From the NCBI RefSeq assembly GCF_024298965.1, contig NZ_CP085193.1, forward strand, positions 9,424,001-9,488,000: 64,000 nucleotides of DNA, read 5' to 3'. The notes under the pieces were generated by a model. That model was not told the DNA's origin. It did no database searches and saw nothing but the letters and a program-made list of their open reading frames with translations. Shown piece after piece: positions 8,965 through 18,124 of the stretch; the first letter of the stretch is position 1; every line of letters starts with the position of its first letter. The translations under genes and the position numbers were made by a program. This DNA is from Streptomyces rapamycinicus NRRL 5491. Its GTDB lineage: Bacteria; Actinomycetota; Actinomycetes; Streptomycetales; Streptomycetaceae.

Positions 8965-10148
8965 CCGGGCCCGGGGCCGCGCCGCTGACCCTGCCCGTCG
9001 ACGAGATCACCGTCCGGGTGCTGGCTGCCCCGCTGCGCGAGCGCGTCCCCATGTCGTTCTCCGCGCTCACCGCGCGCCGCACGGTGCTGGTGACCCTCCG
9101 CTCCGGCGACCTGTACGGCACCGGAGAGAGCTGGGTCAACTACCCCGAGTGGGGCTGGCGCGAACGTCTGGCCACCCTCGACGGGATCCGGCCCCATGTA
9201 CTGGGCGCCGACGCCGCGGACCCGCCCGCGCTGATGGCGGCCCTCGCCGCGCGCCTGCACGGCGTGGCCCGGCAGTGGGGCGCCCCCGGCCCGCTCTGGC
9301 AGGCGCTCAGCGGCATCGACATGGCCGCCTGGGACCTGCTCGGGAAGGCCCGCCGGGCGCCCCTCGCCACCCTGCTCGCCGAACGTGCCGGGCACCGCGG
9401 CCCGTTGCCTGCCGTGGTGCCGGCCTACGGCAGCGGCGTCGGCCCGACCGACGTGGAGCTGCTGACCGAGCGGGCCCTGGAGCGGGGTCTCGGCGCGGTG
9501 AAGATCAAGGTCGGCTTCACAGAGGAGACCGACCTGGCCACCGTACGAGCGGTGCGGGCCGTGGCCGGGCCGGACCTCCCTGTGTTCGCAGACGCCAACC
9601 AGGCCTGGGACGTGCCGACCGCGGAACGCATGTGCGCACTCCTCGGCGCGTACGGCATCGAGTGGTTCGAGGAGCCGCTCGCCGAAGACCGCCCTGAGGA
9701 ACTCGCCGAACTCGCCCGGCGCACCGGCATCCGGCTGGCGGGCGGCGAGAACGTCTACGGAGCGGAGGCCTGCGCCGCGTACGCCGCGCTGCCCGGCTTC
9801 GCGCACCTCCAGCCCGACCCCGCCAAGACCATGGGCGTCAGCATGAGCGACGCCGCAGGCCGGCTCCCCGGCAGCGCCCGGCTCAGCCCGCACTGCTACG
9901 GTGCCGCCCCCTGCCTGGCCTCGAGCGTCCACCTGGTCGCCGCCGCGCCCCGGCCCGGCCTGGTCGAACTCGACCTGCGGCCCAACCCGTTGCGCACCGA
10001 CATCGCCGCCGGTCCCGCTCTCACCGCTGACGGCACCCTTACCGTCCCCACCGCCCCCGGCCTCGGACTCCGCTACGACCCCGAGGCCGTCGACCGCTTC
10101 ACCGATTACCGCACGCCCAGCACAGAGACGGAGCCCCTGCCATGTTGA
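8961..10148 (+). CDS. Enolase-superfamily enzyme (mandelate racemase/muconate lactonizing type)
   Basis: 395 aa from ATG at 8961, overlapping the regulator stop as ATGA; the longer open frame upstream is a shadow of the regulator. The N-terminal capping domain is followed by a TIM barrel with the KxK motif KIKVGF (Lys181, Lys183), metal ligands Asp211 (FADANQAW), Glu237 (WFEEPL) and Glu263 (GGEN), and a late SPHCYG with His311. Such enzymes abstract the alpha proton of a carboxylate, giving dehydration, racemisation or cycloisomerisation of sugar acids. No family signature fixes the substrate. Co-transcribed with the aldehyde dehydrogenase. Its place beside a sulfofructose-type kinase and aldolase is unusual. 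Confidence 0.85.
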   Translation: MTGPGAAPLTLPVDEITVRVLAAPLRERVPMSFSALTARRTVLVTLRSGDLYGTGESWVNYPEWGWRERLATLDGIRPHVLGADAADPPALMAALAARLHGVARQWGAPGPLWQALSGIDMAAWDLLGKARRAPLATLLAERAGHRGPLPAVVPAYGSGVGPTDVELLTERALERGLGAVKIKVGFTEETDLATVRAVRAVAGPDLPVFADANQAWDVPTAERMCALLGAYGIEWFEEPLAEDRPEELAELARRTGIRLAGGENVYGAEACAAYAALPGFAHLQPDPAKTMGVSMSDAAGRLPGSARLSPHCYGAAPCLASSVHLVAAAPRPGLVELDLRPNPLRTDIAAGPALTADGTLTVPTAPGLGLRYDPEAVDRFTDYRTPSTETEPLPC

Positions 10149-11572
10149 CCACGGACGTTCTCCCCGGGGCGCTGCTGCCCACCCACGAACACGGTGATGT
10201 CCCGCTCATCGTCACCGACCCCGCCACCGGCGCCACCGTCGCCGAGGTCGCCGGCGTCCGCGCCACTGCGGCCACCCGTGCCGTGACCGCCGCCCACGCC
10301 GCCGGGCCCGGCTGGGCCGCGACCCCCACCGCCCGGCGCGCGGAGGCGCTGCGTGCGATAGCCGACGAGCTGCGCGTCGCCGCCGAGGAGACCGGTGAGG
10401 GCTCCCTCGCGCTGCTCGTCACCAGGGAGACCGGCAAGCGACTGGCGGAGTCCCGCGCCGAGATCGGCTTCTCGGCCGCCTTCTTCGACTGGTTCGCGGA
10501 GGCCGCCCCGCACGCGGACGGCAGCGCCGAGGACCCGGTGGGCCTGCCGGGCCGCCGCTTCACGGTGCGCCGGGTGCCGCTGGGCGTGGTTGCCGCGGTC
10601 ACCCCCTGGAACTTCCCGCTCTCCATCCCCGCCCGGAAGGTCGCGGCCGCCCTGGCCGCCGGCTGCACCGTGGTGCTCAAATCCAGCGAGCTCGCCCCGG
10701 CCTCCGCCCTGCGGCTCACCGAGATCTGCCTGCGCCATCTGCCGGAGGGCGCGCTGACCCTGGTGGCCGGTGACGGAATCGGACTGACCGGTGCGCTGGT
10801 CTCCGACCCCCGCGTCGCGGCGCTCACCTTCACCGGATCGACCAGGGTCGGCGGGATCGTGGCACGCCAGGCCGCCGACCGCTTCCTCCCCACGGTCCTG
10901 GAACTCGGCGGCCGCGGCCCGTTCCTCATCACCGAGGACGCCGACCCCGAGGCAGCCGTCGAGGCACTGATGGTGGCGAAGTTCCGCAACAACGGTGCCT
11001 CCTGCATCGCCGCCAACAACGTCTACGTCCACCGCAGCCAGTACGACACCGTGCTCCGCCTGCTCACAGAAGGCATCGAGAAGCTGCGCGTGGGCGACCC
11101 CGCCGACGAGTCGGTGGACCTCGGACCGGTCATCAGCAGGACCGAACAGGAACGCCTCAACGGCCTGGTCGAGGACGCCGAACGGTCCGGCGCCGCGGTC
11201 AGGTACGGCGCGCCGGTCCCGGACGAGGGCACCTTCGTACGGCCCGCGGTCGTCGAATGCCACGAGGACCTCGGTCTGTGGACTGGCGAGATCTTCGGCC
11301 CGGTCGTGGCGGTGCGCCCGTTCGAGGACGAGGACCGGGTGGTCGACGAGATCAACGGCTGGGGCTACGGCCTGGGCGGCTACGTGTGCGCCCCGGCCGA
11401 CCGCGCTCGCGACCTCGCGTCCCGGCTGCGCATCGGCATCGTCGGTATCAACAACGGAGCGCCGAACAACCCCCGGGTGCCCTTCGGCGGCTTCGGCGCG
11501 AGCGGCCTCGGCCGGGAGGGCGGCGTCACCGGCTTGCTGGAGTTCACCACGGAGCAGACCCTGAGCGAGTAG
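10142..11572 (+). CDS. NAD(P)-dependent aldehyde dehydrogenase (candidate sulfolactaldehyde dehydrogenase)
   Basis: 476 aa, starting 7 bp inside the end of the preceding gene. Complete aldehyde dehydrogenase fold: PWNFPLSIPARK and GSTRVGG in the cofactor region, ELGGRGPF with the general-base Glu, NNGASCIAANNVYVH with the catalytic Cys, and EIFGPV. It resembles succinate-semialdehyde and related dehydrogenases. In sulfoglycolytic pathways a GabD-like enzyme oxidises 3-sulfolactaldehyde, the aldolase product, to 3-sulfolactate. That role is proposed here from context only. A semialdehyde formed by the enolase-type enzyme would be the main alternative substrate. Confidence 0.85.
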   Translation: MLTTDVLPGALLPTHEHGDVPLIVTDPATGATVAEVAGVRATAATRAVTAAHAAGPGWAATPTARRAEALRAIADELRVAAEETGEGSLALLVTRETGKRLAESRAEIGFSAAFFDWFAEAAPHADGSAEDPVGLPGRRFTVRRVPLGVVAAVTPWNFPLSIPARKVAAALAAGCTVVLKSSELAPASALRLTEICLRHLPEGALTLVAGDGIGLTGALVSDPRVAALTFTGSTRVGGIVARQAADRFLPTVLELGGRGPFLITEDADPEAAVEALMVAKFRNNGASCIAANNVYVHRSQYDTVLRLLTEGIEKLRVGDPADESVDLGPVISRTEQERLNGLVEDAERSGAAVRYGAPVPDEGTFVRPAVVECHEDLGLWTGEIFGPVVAVRPFEDEDRVVDEINGWGYGLGGYVCAPADRARDLASRLRIGIVGINNGAPNNPRVPFGGFGASGLGREGGVTGLLEFTTEQTLSE

Positions 11573-11903
11573 CCGGGGAACGGGCCGGCCGGGCAGCGGC
11601 TGCGAGGTCCGGGGTTCGCGCGCCGATCGCGGGTCATGCGCGGGCCGAGGCCCTTGGCCGGCCCTGCGGGTGCCGAATATTACATCCGCGCTGGTCAGGT
11701 GTCGGGTGTTCCTGAGGGCTGGTAGCGGTCTCATAGGTTTCGAAACCTGGGTAGTTGCATTGTTCGGTGGACCGCGATGCGCCGCGTCGAAGCTGCTCCA
11801 TGTGCCACTTGACCGCTTCCGTGTACGGCGTCGTGTGGAGCTTGACGGGGTGGCAGATCTGCGAGAGTCTGAAAGTGGAATATAAGAGGAGAATTGCCGC
11901 GCG
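11573..11903. other. Intergenic region with IS-end remnant and palindrome
   Basis: I see no gene here. GCGGGTGCCGAATATTACAT at 11666-11685 resembles the terminal repeat of the IS3-like element at 12751, so it is probably the scar of a lost IS end. A perfect 14-bp palindrome, AGGTTTCGAAACCT, lies at 11735-11748. The stretch just before the att core (GAGAATTGCC) is close to that before the second att copy (GAGAGTTGCC). Confidence 0.5.
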
Positions 11904-11947
11904 GCTGGGGGTCAAGGGGTCGCAGGTTCAAATCCTGTCGTCCCGAC
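11904..11947 (+). other. att site: 3' half of tRNA-Pro(GGG), copy 1
   Basis: 44 bases from the anticodon loop (CTGGGGG) through the T arm (GGTTCAAATCC) to the acceptor 3' strand, identical to 53140-53183. The 5' half of the tRNA is absent, so this is not a functional tRNA gene. Integrative elements of the pSAM2 type insert into the 3' end of tRNA-Pro in Streptomyces and duplicate this segment. About 50 downstream bases (GCAGGTCG, AGGCCGTTTCC) also match those after the second copy, once the IS481 element there is removed. Confidence 0.75.
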
Positions 11948-11949
11948 CA

Positions 11950-12552
11950 GCGTTTTCGCAGGTCGAAGGCCGTTTCCGCGGGTAGCGGAGGCGGCCTTAA
12001 CCGTTTCCGGGCTGGGAGCAATGGGGAGCCCTCTGGGAGCGCTCGTGCTCCCAACTCGCAGACGTGTCAACGGTGCCCGATTCGTCCGTCACCCGATCCG
12101 GTAGACCTACGGCGCCGTACCGCGCCTCTGTGTGCCGTCGTCAACCGTAGGCCCCTGGCGTCACCCCATTGATTTCGGATGCTCTGTGCATCGAGAGGCA
12201 TAAGGCCCCTTGTCGGCTCCCGACCCCCTTTCGGGGTGGGAGCACGGAGCCGCGCTCCCCATGCGACAGGGGAACGGGCGGCCGCCGGTGATCTCTCCGG
12301 GTCGGTTTCCGCAGGCGGTGGGCACGCGGGCATCCTGGTCGCCGTAGGCGGCCTGCATCAAGGAGCGGTAAAGCCCCTTGGCGTTTGCCGGCAGATGGGG
12401 CACTCCCAGGGCGTGAGCGCCGTATCCGGCTCTGGAGCGCCGTAACGAAACGGCCGTGCGGGGCCTTGTCGGCGTAAATAGTGTGCCAAGCGAGTGAAAG
12501 GGATGGCGCCGACGAGTGCAAACGCTGGGGCAGTGGTCGAGGGAGACCGGCG
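11950..12552. other. Unassigned 600 bp after att copy 1
   Basis: No reading frame here matches a family I recognise. A hairpin-forming run (GACCCCCTTTCGGGGT) lies near 12228. Open frames exist on the minus strand but have no ribosome site and change similarity between frames, as expected of decayed DNA. It may be what is left of an integrated element after loss of its integrase gene, which should lie here by analogy with 54622. Confidence 0.3.
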
Positions 12553-12578
12553 CTTGCCGAATACCTCGTCCGTGCAGG

Positions 12579-12750
12579 TCACGCGACAGGTTTGTACTCG
12601 TGGAGGATGCCGCGAAGGCGGTCGTGGCGTCGTATGTCGAGGTGGCTGAGCTTCTCCGGATCGTCGATTGGTGTGGGGAGTGGGTGTAGCGGTCGGGCGT
12701 TCGCGATGCCCTGGTGCGGTCGATGGGAGTTGTAGAACTCCTCGAACTCT
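12579..12750 (-). pseudogene. IS3-like transposase C-terminal fragment
   Basis: The frame encodes EFEEFYNSHRPHQGIANA, then PLPTPIDDPEKLSHLD and DRLRGILHEY, the last ~60 residues of an IS3-like transposase. The same piece occurs at 23761-24006 with near-identical DNA from 12555 and 23737 onward. At its 5' side it is cut by the IS beginning at 12751. Confidence 0.8.
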
Positions 12751-13989
12751 GCGGGTGCCGATAAAACATCCACGCAGGTCGGGAGCCTGATCACGGATCT
12801 TCGGCTCTCCTTGTCATTCGCCCCAAGCGCTTCACCCGCGCGGGGCCCCGGCGGCATCATGATCTGTCGTGCTCCTGCGCCTGGCCTACCTCGCCGCGAC
12901 CAAACGCCCTGGCGTGCCTACGCCTCCTGCCGATGAGTGACAAAGAGAAGGACATCGAGATCCTGGTACTCCGGCATCAGCTGCTGGTCCTGCAGCGTCA
13001 GGTCGGCAAGCCGAGCTTCACCGACAGCGACCGTGCCGTCCTGGCCGGCCTGCTCCACCACCTCTCCAAAGACAGACTGCGGCACCTTCTGCTGCTGGTC
13101 CGCCCCGAGACGGTGTTGCGCTGGCATCGCGAGCTGCTACGGCGGCGCCATGCCGTGACCTGCGTACCCAGGCGAAGTGGACGGCCACGCACCTTCCGGT
13201 CGATCCGCGCCCTGGTCCTGCGCCTGGCCAGGGAGAATGCCTCGTGGGGGTATCGCCGGATCCACGGCGAACTCGCGGCGCTGGGGATCAAGGTCGCCGC
13301 TTCCACGGTCTGGGAGATCCTCCGCGAGAACGGCATCCCACCCGCACCCGAACGGCAGAGCACCACCTGGGCGGACTTCCTCCGCGGCCAGGCCGAGGCT
13401 CTTCTCGCCTGCGATCTGTTCGAAGTCTGCACGCTGACGGGGGCGCGCCTGTACGTCTTTGCTGTCATCGAGCACGCCACCCGTCGCATCCGGATCCTCG
13501 GCGCCACCCCACGCCCCACCGCGGACTGGATCGTGCAGCTCGGACGCAATCTCCTCATGGACCTCGAGGACGCGGGCAGCAAGGCGAAGTTCCTGATCCG
13601 CGACCGTGATTCCAAGTTCACAGCCGCCTTCGACGCCCTGATGACCGATGCCGGCATGAAGGTCGTCACCACCGGCATTCGGATACCACGGATGAACTCG
13701 CTCATGGAGCGCTGGATACAGACCTGCCGCACCGAACTCCTTGACCGGACCCTGATCTGGAGCCAGAGCCACCTTCTCCACGCCCTGCGCGAGTACGAAT
13801 CCTTCTACAACGAGCACCGCCCGCACAGGGCTCTGAAGCAAGCCGCCCCCTGCCGCCCGCTACCCACACCCATCACCCAACAAGCCCAGCTCACCCACCT
13901 GGAAGTCCACAGACGAGACCGGCTCGGCGGAGTGCTCCACCAGTACCAGCACGCCGCCTGAGCTGCGCGGATGATTTATCGGCACCCGC
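12751..13989 (+). mobile_element. IS3-like insertion sequence with imperfect terminal inverted repeats
   Basis: Left end GCGGGTGCCGATAAAACATC and right end, read on the opposite strand, GCGGGTGCCGATAAATCATC match over about 25 bases with few differences. The element is 1,239 bp with one transposase gene. Flanking bases (ACTCT left, AGTGT right) do not form a target duplication, so one or both flanks have probably been rearranged. Confidence 0.8.
12933..13961 (+). CDS. IS3-like transposase (rve core)
   Basis: 342 aa. SDKEKDIEILVLRHQLLVLQ at the N-terminus, ENASWGYRRIHGEL (HTH_21), then the integrase core with LACDLFEV, FLIRDRDSKFT and MNSLMERW carrying the D, D and E residues, and a terminal YNEHRPHRAL. 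Homologues usually begin about 20 residues earlier with a hydrophobic LRLAYLAATNALA segment. That segment is present upstream near 12880-12930 but in another frame because of an extra A (ACCAAACGCC instead of ACCAACGCC). The enzyme may still start at the ATG given. Confidence 0.85.
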   Translation: MSDKEKDIEILVLRHQLLVLQRQVGKPSFTDSDRAVLAGLLHHLSKDRLRHLLLLVRPETVLRWHRELLRRRHAVTCVPRRSGRPRTFRSIRALVLRLARENASWGYRRIHGELAALGIKVAASTVWEILRENGIPPAPERQSTTWADFLRGQAEALLACDLFEVCTLTGARLYVFAVIEHATRRIRILGATPRPTADWIVQLGRNLLMDLEDAGSKAKFLIRDRDSKFTAAFDALMTDAGMKVVTTGIRIPRMNSLMERWIQTCRTELLDRTLIWSQSHLLHALREYESFYNEHRPHRALKQAAPCRPLPTPITQQAQLTHLEVHRRDRLGGVLHQYQHAA

Positions 13990-14110
13990 AGTGTCGGCCC
14001 GGTGGTCCACCGGCTGCGGATGGTTGCTGCGCGGCCCGGGGCCCCCACCGCCCAGATCATGGTCAACGGTGGAGGTTCCGGAGCGCTGCCGTCGGCCGCG
14101 CGTGAGGCCG

Positions 14111-14590
14111 TCAGCTGCGGATGGCGATCGTGGCGTCGAGTTCCACCAGCGCACCCTGGGGCAGCACGTGGGCCGGCAAGGCGGTTCGGGCGTGACGGCC
14201 CGCGTCGCCCAGGACGTCGAGCAACAGCTGTGAAGCCCCGTCGATCACCGACGGCTGGTCCACGAAGGCCGGTGAACTCGCGGCCCAGGCGTTGAGCTTC
14301 AGTATCTGCTGCACATGGTCGAGGCCGACTGCGTCGTTTATGCGCGCAAGGAGGTTGAGCGCGGCGGTTCTGGCGGCGGTCACTCCGTCGGCCAGGGTGG
14401 CGTTGTCTCCCAGGCAGCCCCGCAGAGTCTTGCCCGAGGCGGTCCGTGAGATCTGGCCGGACACGTAGAGCAGATCGCCCCATCGGGTGGTCGCCTCGTA
14501 CGCGTAGCGGGGTGCGCCGAGCACCGGAAGTTCGATGGACAGCGCGTTGAGGCGTTCCTGCACGTCAGTCATGTTGGGTTCGGCCGTCAT
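14111..14590 (-). CDS. RidA (YjgF/YER057c/UK114) family protein
   Basis: 159 aa. The RidA fold is shown by LLYVSGQIS near residue 42 and the C-terminal block ARTALPAHVLPQGALVELDA, which contains the conserved Arg of the active site. Members hydrolyse reactive enamine/imine intermediates or act in catabolic operons on related C=N or keto compounds. Its ATG overlaps the TGA of the upstream M24 hydrolase gene (ATGA), so the two are probably co-translated. In this operon a role in breakdown of a nitrogenous compound taken up by the ABC transporter is plausible but unproved. Confidence 0.88.
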   Translation of the reverse strand: MTAEPNMTDVQERLNALSIELPVLGAPRYAYEATTRWGDLLYVSGQISRTASGKTLRGCLGDNATLADGVTAARTAALNLLARINDAVGLDHVQQILKLNAWAASSPAFVDQPSVIDGASQLLLDVLGDAGRHARTALPAHVLPQGALVELDATIAIRS

Positions 14591-16236
14591 CGCTTGCTCA
14601 GGATGTAGGTGCGGTCGTGTCCGATGTACCAGAGGTCCTCGGTGCCGATCGCCGCGTTCTCGTAGCGCCAGGGGATCTCGGCGGCGCCGTACGAACCTAC
14701 CTGGAGGGTGTGCTTGTAGCCGGGGCGGAGTTCGTTGGCGAAGGATTCCTGCTTGCCCATGAGGTGGCCGACGTTGCGCTTGCGGTATTCGGTGTTGAAG
14801 TCGACGTCCGTCCCGAGCATTCCGATCTGGACCATCCGGTCCAGGTGCGGCGCCAGGTAGCGCAAGGTCCCCTCATGCACGTCCTCGCACACGACACCGG
14901 GCTTGAGCTGCCCGATGATGCCCTCACGCACCACGTCGAAGAAGAAGCTGTACGCCTCCTTCGCGGCCGCGGTGCGGGGCAGCGAGCGGGCCATGTCGGA
15001 GGTGGCGACGTTGACCCCGTCGAACACGATGCGCACTCCGGCGTCGAGCTGGATGCACGTCGTCTCGTCGTTGATCGGGTAGTCGACCGGTGGGCCGGGG
15101 AAGAGCATCCGGTTCGACGAGTGGAGGTTGGTGAAGTAGGGCTCGATGCCGAAGGGGATTTCGTTCACCGTGCGGAACTCGGCGATCTTCTTGAGGTACA
15201 CCGCGTTGATGTCGAGTTCGGTGAACGAGCGGCCGGCGGCGAGGCCCTCCTCCGCCCAGGCCAGCGCCTCCTCGATGGCGAACACGCTCGCCCGGGCGGC
15301 GACGACCTGGAAGGCGAGGTCCTCGTGGTCGCGGATGTCCCGCCAGTGGCCGAGGTCCGCCGAGACCGGAACCAGTTCCGCTCCCTCGCGCTCGAGCTCG
15401 CGGGCCAGGCCGACGCTGATCCACTCGTCCTCGACCCCGGTCCGTACGCCGCCGGCCAGAGTCCGGACGGCGGCGCCGATGGACGGGAACTGGCCGACTG
15501 CCGCCCCGGAGACCCCGGAGGTTCCCTCGGGCGCCAGCACGATCAGCTTGTCCGAACCGGCCAGCCACAGGCCGACCGCGCCATCCGGCTGCGCGAACCC
15601 GGTCGCCTCGGTGAAGTTGGGGGGCGCGGCGAGGAGCAGCGCGTCGAGAGAGCGGTCCCCGGCGAGCGTTTTCAGCGCCGAGAACCGGCTGTCCTCGTCG
15701 GCGGTGAACTCCTCCGCCAGGCCGGAGAGGTGTTCGACGTTCTCGATGAGCCGCCGCGCGGTGCGGACGCCCGTCTCGCGCCACGCCGCGAACCTCGTCA
15801 AGACCTCCTTGAGGCCGAGCTCGTAGGCGGTGACGGGGGTGGGGTCCTGGTCGGCGACGACGAGTTCGACGGAGCCGGATAGCGCGCGGTAGTGGCTGTA
15901 GACGACGTCGGCGGCGAGGCTCACGGCGGCGCCGTCGGCGAGTTCCTGCACCAGGCTCGTCAGGGAGGCCGAGGCGGGAGTGTCGGCGACGATCCGGGGG
16001 TCGATGGTGACCCAGGGGGCGTAGAACCGGATCTGCTCCTTCGGGACGCCGGCGGAGAGGGCGTTGCCCTGCTCCTGCTGGCGCACGAGCAGGTACTGGT
16101 GGTTGCCGGTCCGTGCGATCAGTGGCGCGACGAGCGGGTAGGAGTCGAGGCGGATCGCGGAGAACAGCAGGCTCTTGCGTGCGTTGAGTCCGTAGGTCGC
16201 TTCGACCTGCGAGGGGTCTGCGGTGAGGCTCAGCAT
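14587..16236 (-). CDS. M24-family (creatinase/Xaa-Pro peptidase-like) hydrolase
   Basis: 549 aa, longer than a typical prolidase because of an extended N-terminal half. The C-terminal pita-bread domain shows LDAGVRIVFDG and TSDMARSLPRTAAAKE, followed by NVGHLMGKQESF with the metal/catalytic His and a final AAEIPWRYENAAIGTEDLWY carrying late acidic residues. Family members cleave Xaa-Pro bonds or hydrolyse creatine-like C-N bonds using two metal ions. Cytoplasmic; no signal peptide. It lies between the ABC ATPase gene (42 bp upstream) and RidA, so it probably processes the imported compound. Exact substrate unknown. Confidence 0.8.
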   Translation of the reverse strand: MLSLTADPSQVEATYGLNARKSLLFSAIRLDSYPLVAPLIARTGNHQYLLVRQQEQGNALSAGVPKEQIRFYAPWVTIDPRIVADTPASASLTSLVQELADGAAVSLAADVVYSHYRALSGSVELVVADQDPTPVTAYELGLKEVLTRFAAWRETGVRTARRLIENVEHLSGLAEEFTADEDSRFSALKTLAGDRSLDALLLAAPPNFTEATGFAQPDGAVGLWLAGSDKLIVLAPEGTSGVSGAAVGQFPSIGAAVRTLAGGVRTGVEDEWISVGLARELEREGAELVPVSADLGHWRDIRDHEDLAFQVVAARASVFAIEEALAWAEEGLAAGRSFTELDINAVYLKKIAEFRTVNEIPFGIEPYFTNLHSSNRMLFPGPPVDYPINDETTCIQLDAGVRIVFDGVNVATSDMARSLPRTAAAKEAYSFFFDVVREGIIGQLKPGVVCEDVHEGTLRYLAPHLDRMVQIGMLGTDVDFNTEYRKRNVGHLMGKQESFANELRPGYKHTLQVGSYGAAEIPWRYENAAIGTEDLWYIGHDRTYILSKR

Positions 16237-16278
16237 GGGTACTCCATGATGTTGGTGTCGGGCCCGGGCGGGCGACGG

Positions 16279-17058
<780 letters not shown>

Positions 17059-17077
17059 GTGACTCTCCGTCCGGCCG

Positions 17078-18103
17078 TCACGGCGCCTGGATGGTCTGGT
17101 TGGGGTGCAGCGGCGTGAGGTAGGAGTTGCTGTACACGTCCTGGGGGGTGAGGTTGCTTTTCGGGTTCAGGCCGAGGAATTTGCGGGCGACGTCGATGGT
17201 TTTCCGGGCTCCGGCGTCGTCCATGGCGCCGTACTGGTTCGCCGACTTGCCGGTGCTCCAGTTGAGACCGCACTGCGCGCGGATGGCGAGGGTGATGGTG
17301 TCGGTCTGGTAGCCCGAGACTTCCTTCTGGAAGTCCTTCGCGGCGTCGGTCGGGTGCTGGCAGGCCCACAGGAAGCCCTTCTGCATGGCCCGGTTGAAGC
17401 GGCGCACCTGGTCGGGATCGTTTTTGAGTTTCTCGTCGGAGACGACGATGCCGTTGCCGTAGAGGTCGATGCCCAGGTCGGACCACTTCAGCACAACGGC
17501 CTTCCGGCCGAGTGCGTCGATGGCCGGCTGGTCGGAGACGTACAGGGCGAGGTTGGCGTCCCACTGGCCGGCCAGCAGTCCGGGGATCTTCGATGCGCTC
17601 GCGGCGGAGACGACGTTGACATCGCCCTGCTTGAGCCCCAGCTTGTGCATCGCGAACGGCCACATGGCGGCCATCGCGCCGCCGCCCTCGGTGGCGACGG
17701 TCTTGCCACGGAGATCGGACCACTTGTTGATGCCGGTGCCCGCGAGGCCGACGACCGCGTAGGCGGATCTGGCCTGGAGGAGGTTGACCTGCTTGACTTT
17801 GGCGCCCCTGCCCTGGGCGGTGACCGTGGCGCCGAAGTCCGCCCAGCCGGCGTCGACCTTGCCAGTGACGACGGAGGTGACCGTGTTGGTCGATCCGGAC
17901 CCCGGCATGACCGTGAGGTCGATGCCTTCCGCTTTGAAGAAGCCCCGCTTGACAGCGGAGATGAACGGGGCGTGCTTGGGCAGGTACGCCACGTCGAGCA
18001 TGAGGGTCATCGAGTTCTTCCCGCTGTTGCCCGCGCAGCCCGACAGGGTCGTGAGGAGCACCGCTCCGGTGATCGCGGCGGTCCGGCGGATCGAGTTACG
18101 CAT
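17078..18103 (-). CDS. ABC transporter substrate-binding lipoprotein, NMT1/SsuA-like
   Basis: 341 aa. A type II signal peptide with lipobox LTTLSGC ends near residue 24, so the mature protein should be anchored outside the membrane. YLPKHAPFISAVKRGFFKAE and GKVDAGWADFGA are typical of NMT1/THI5-like binding proteins for sulfonates, nitrate, pyrimidine precursors and similar small molecules. SDLRGKTVATEGGG is the usual hinge-region motif. The ligand cannot be told from sequence; its neighbours (M24 hydrolase, RidA) suggest an amide, amino or guanidino compound. Confidence 0.88.
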   Translation of the reverse strand: MRNSIRRTAAITGAVLLTTLSGCAGNSGKNSMTLMLDVAYLPKHAPFISAVKRGFFKAEGIDLTVMPGSGSTNTVTSVVTGKVDAGWADFGATVTAQGRGAKVKQVNLLQARSAYAVVGLAGTGINKWSDLRGKTVATEGGGAMAAMWPFAMHKLGLKQGDVNVVSAASASKIPGLLAGQWDANLALYVSDQPAIDALGRKAVVLKWSDLGIDLYGNGIVVSDEKLKNDPDQVRRFNRAMQKGFLWACQHPTDAAKDFQKEVSGYQTDTITLAIRAQCGLNWSTGKSANQYGAMDDAGARKTIDVARKFLGLNPKSNLTPQDVYSNSYLTPLHPNQTIQAP

Positions 18104-18124
18104 TGGCTCTCCGAATCCCCGCGG

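Noticed and set aside
11904..11947. A complete tRNA-Pro gene
   Set aside because: Only the 3' half is present at both sites; the acceptor 5' strand, D arm and 5' anticodon-stem strand are missing.
11731..12054. Minus-strand open frame containing GRQDLNLRPLDPQ
   Set aside because: This is a familiar false translation of tRNA-gene sequence; it is the reverse complement of the att/tRNA-Pro segment.
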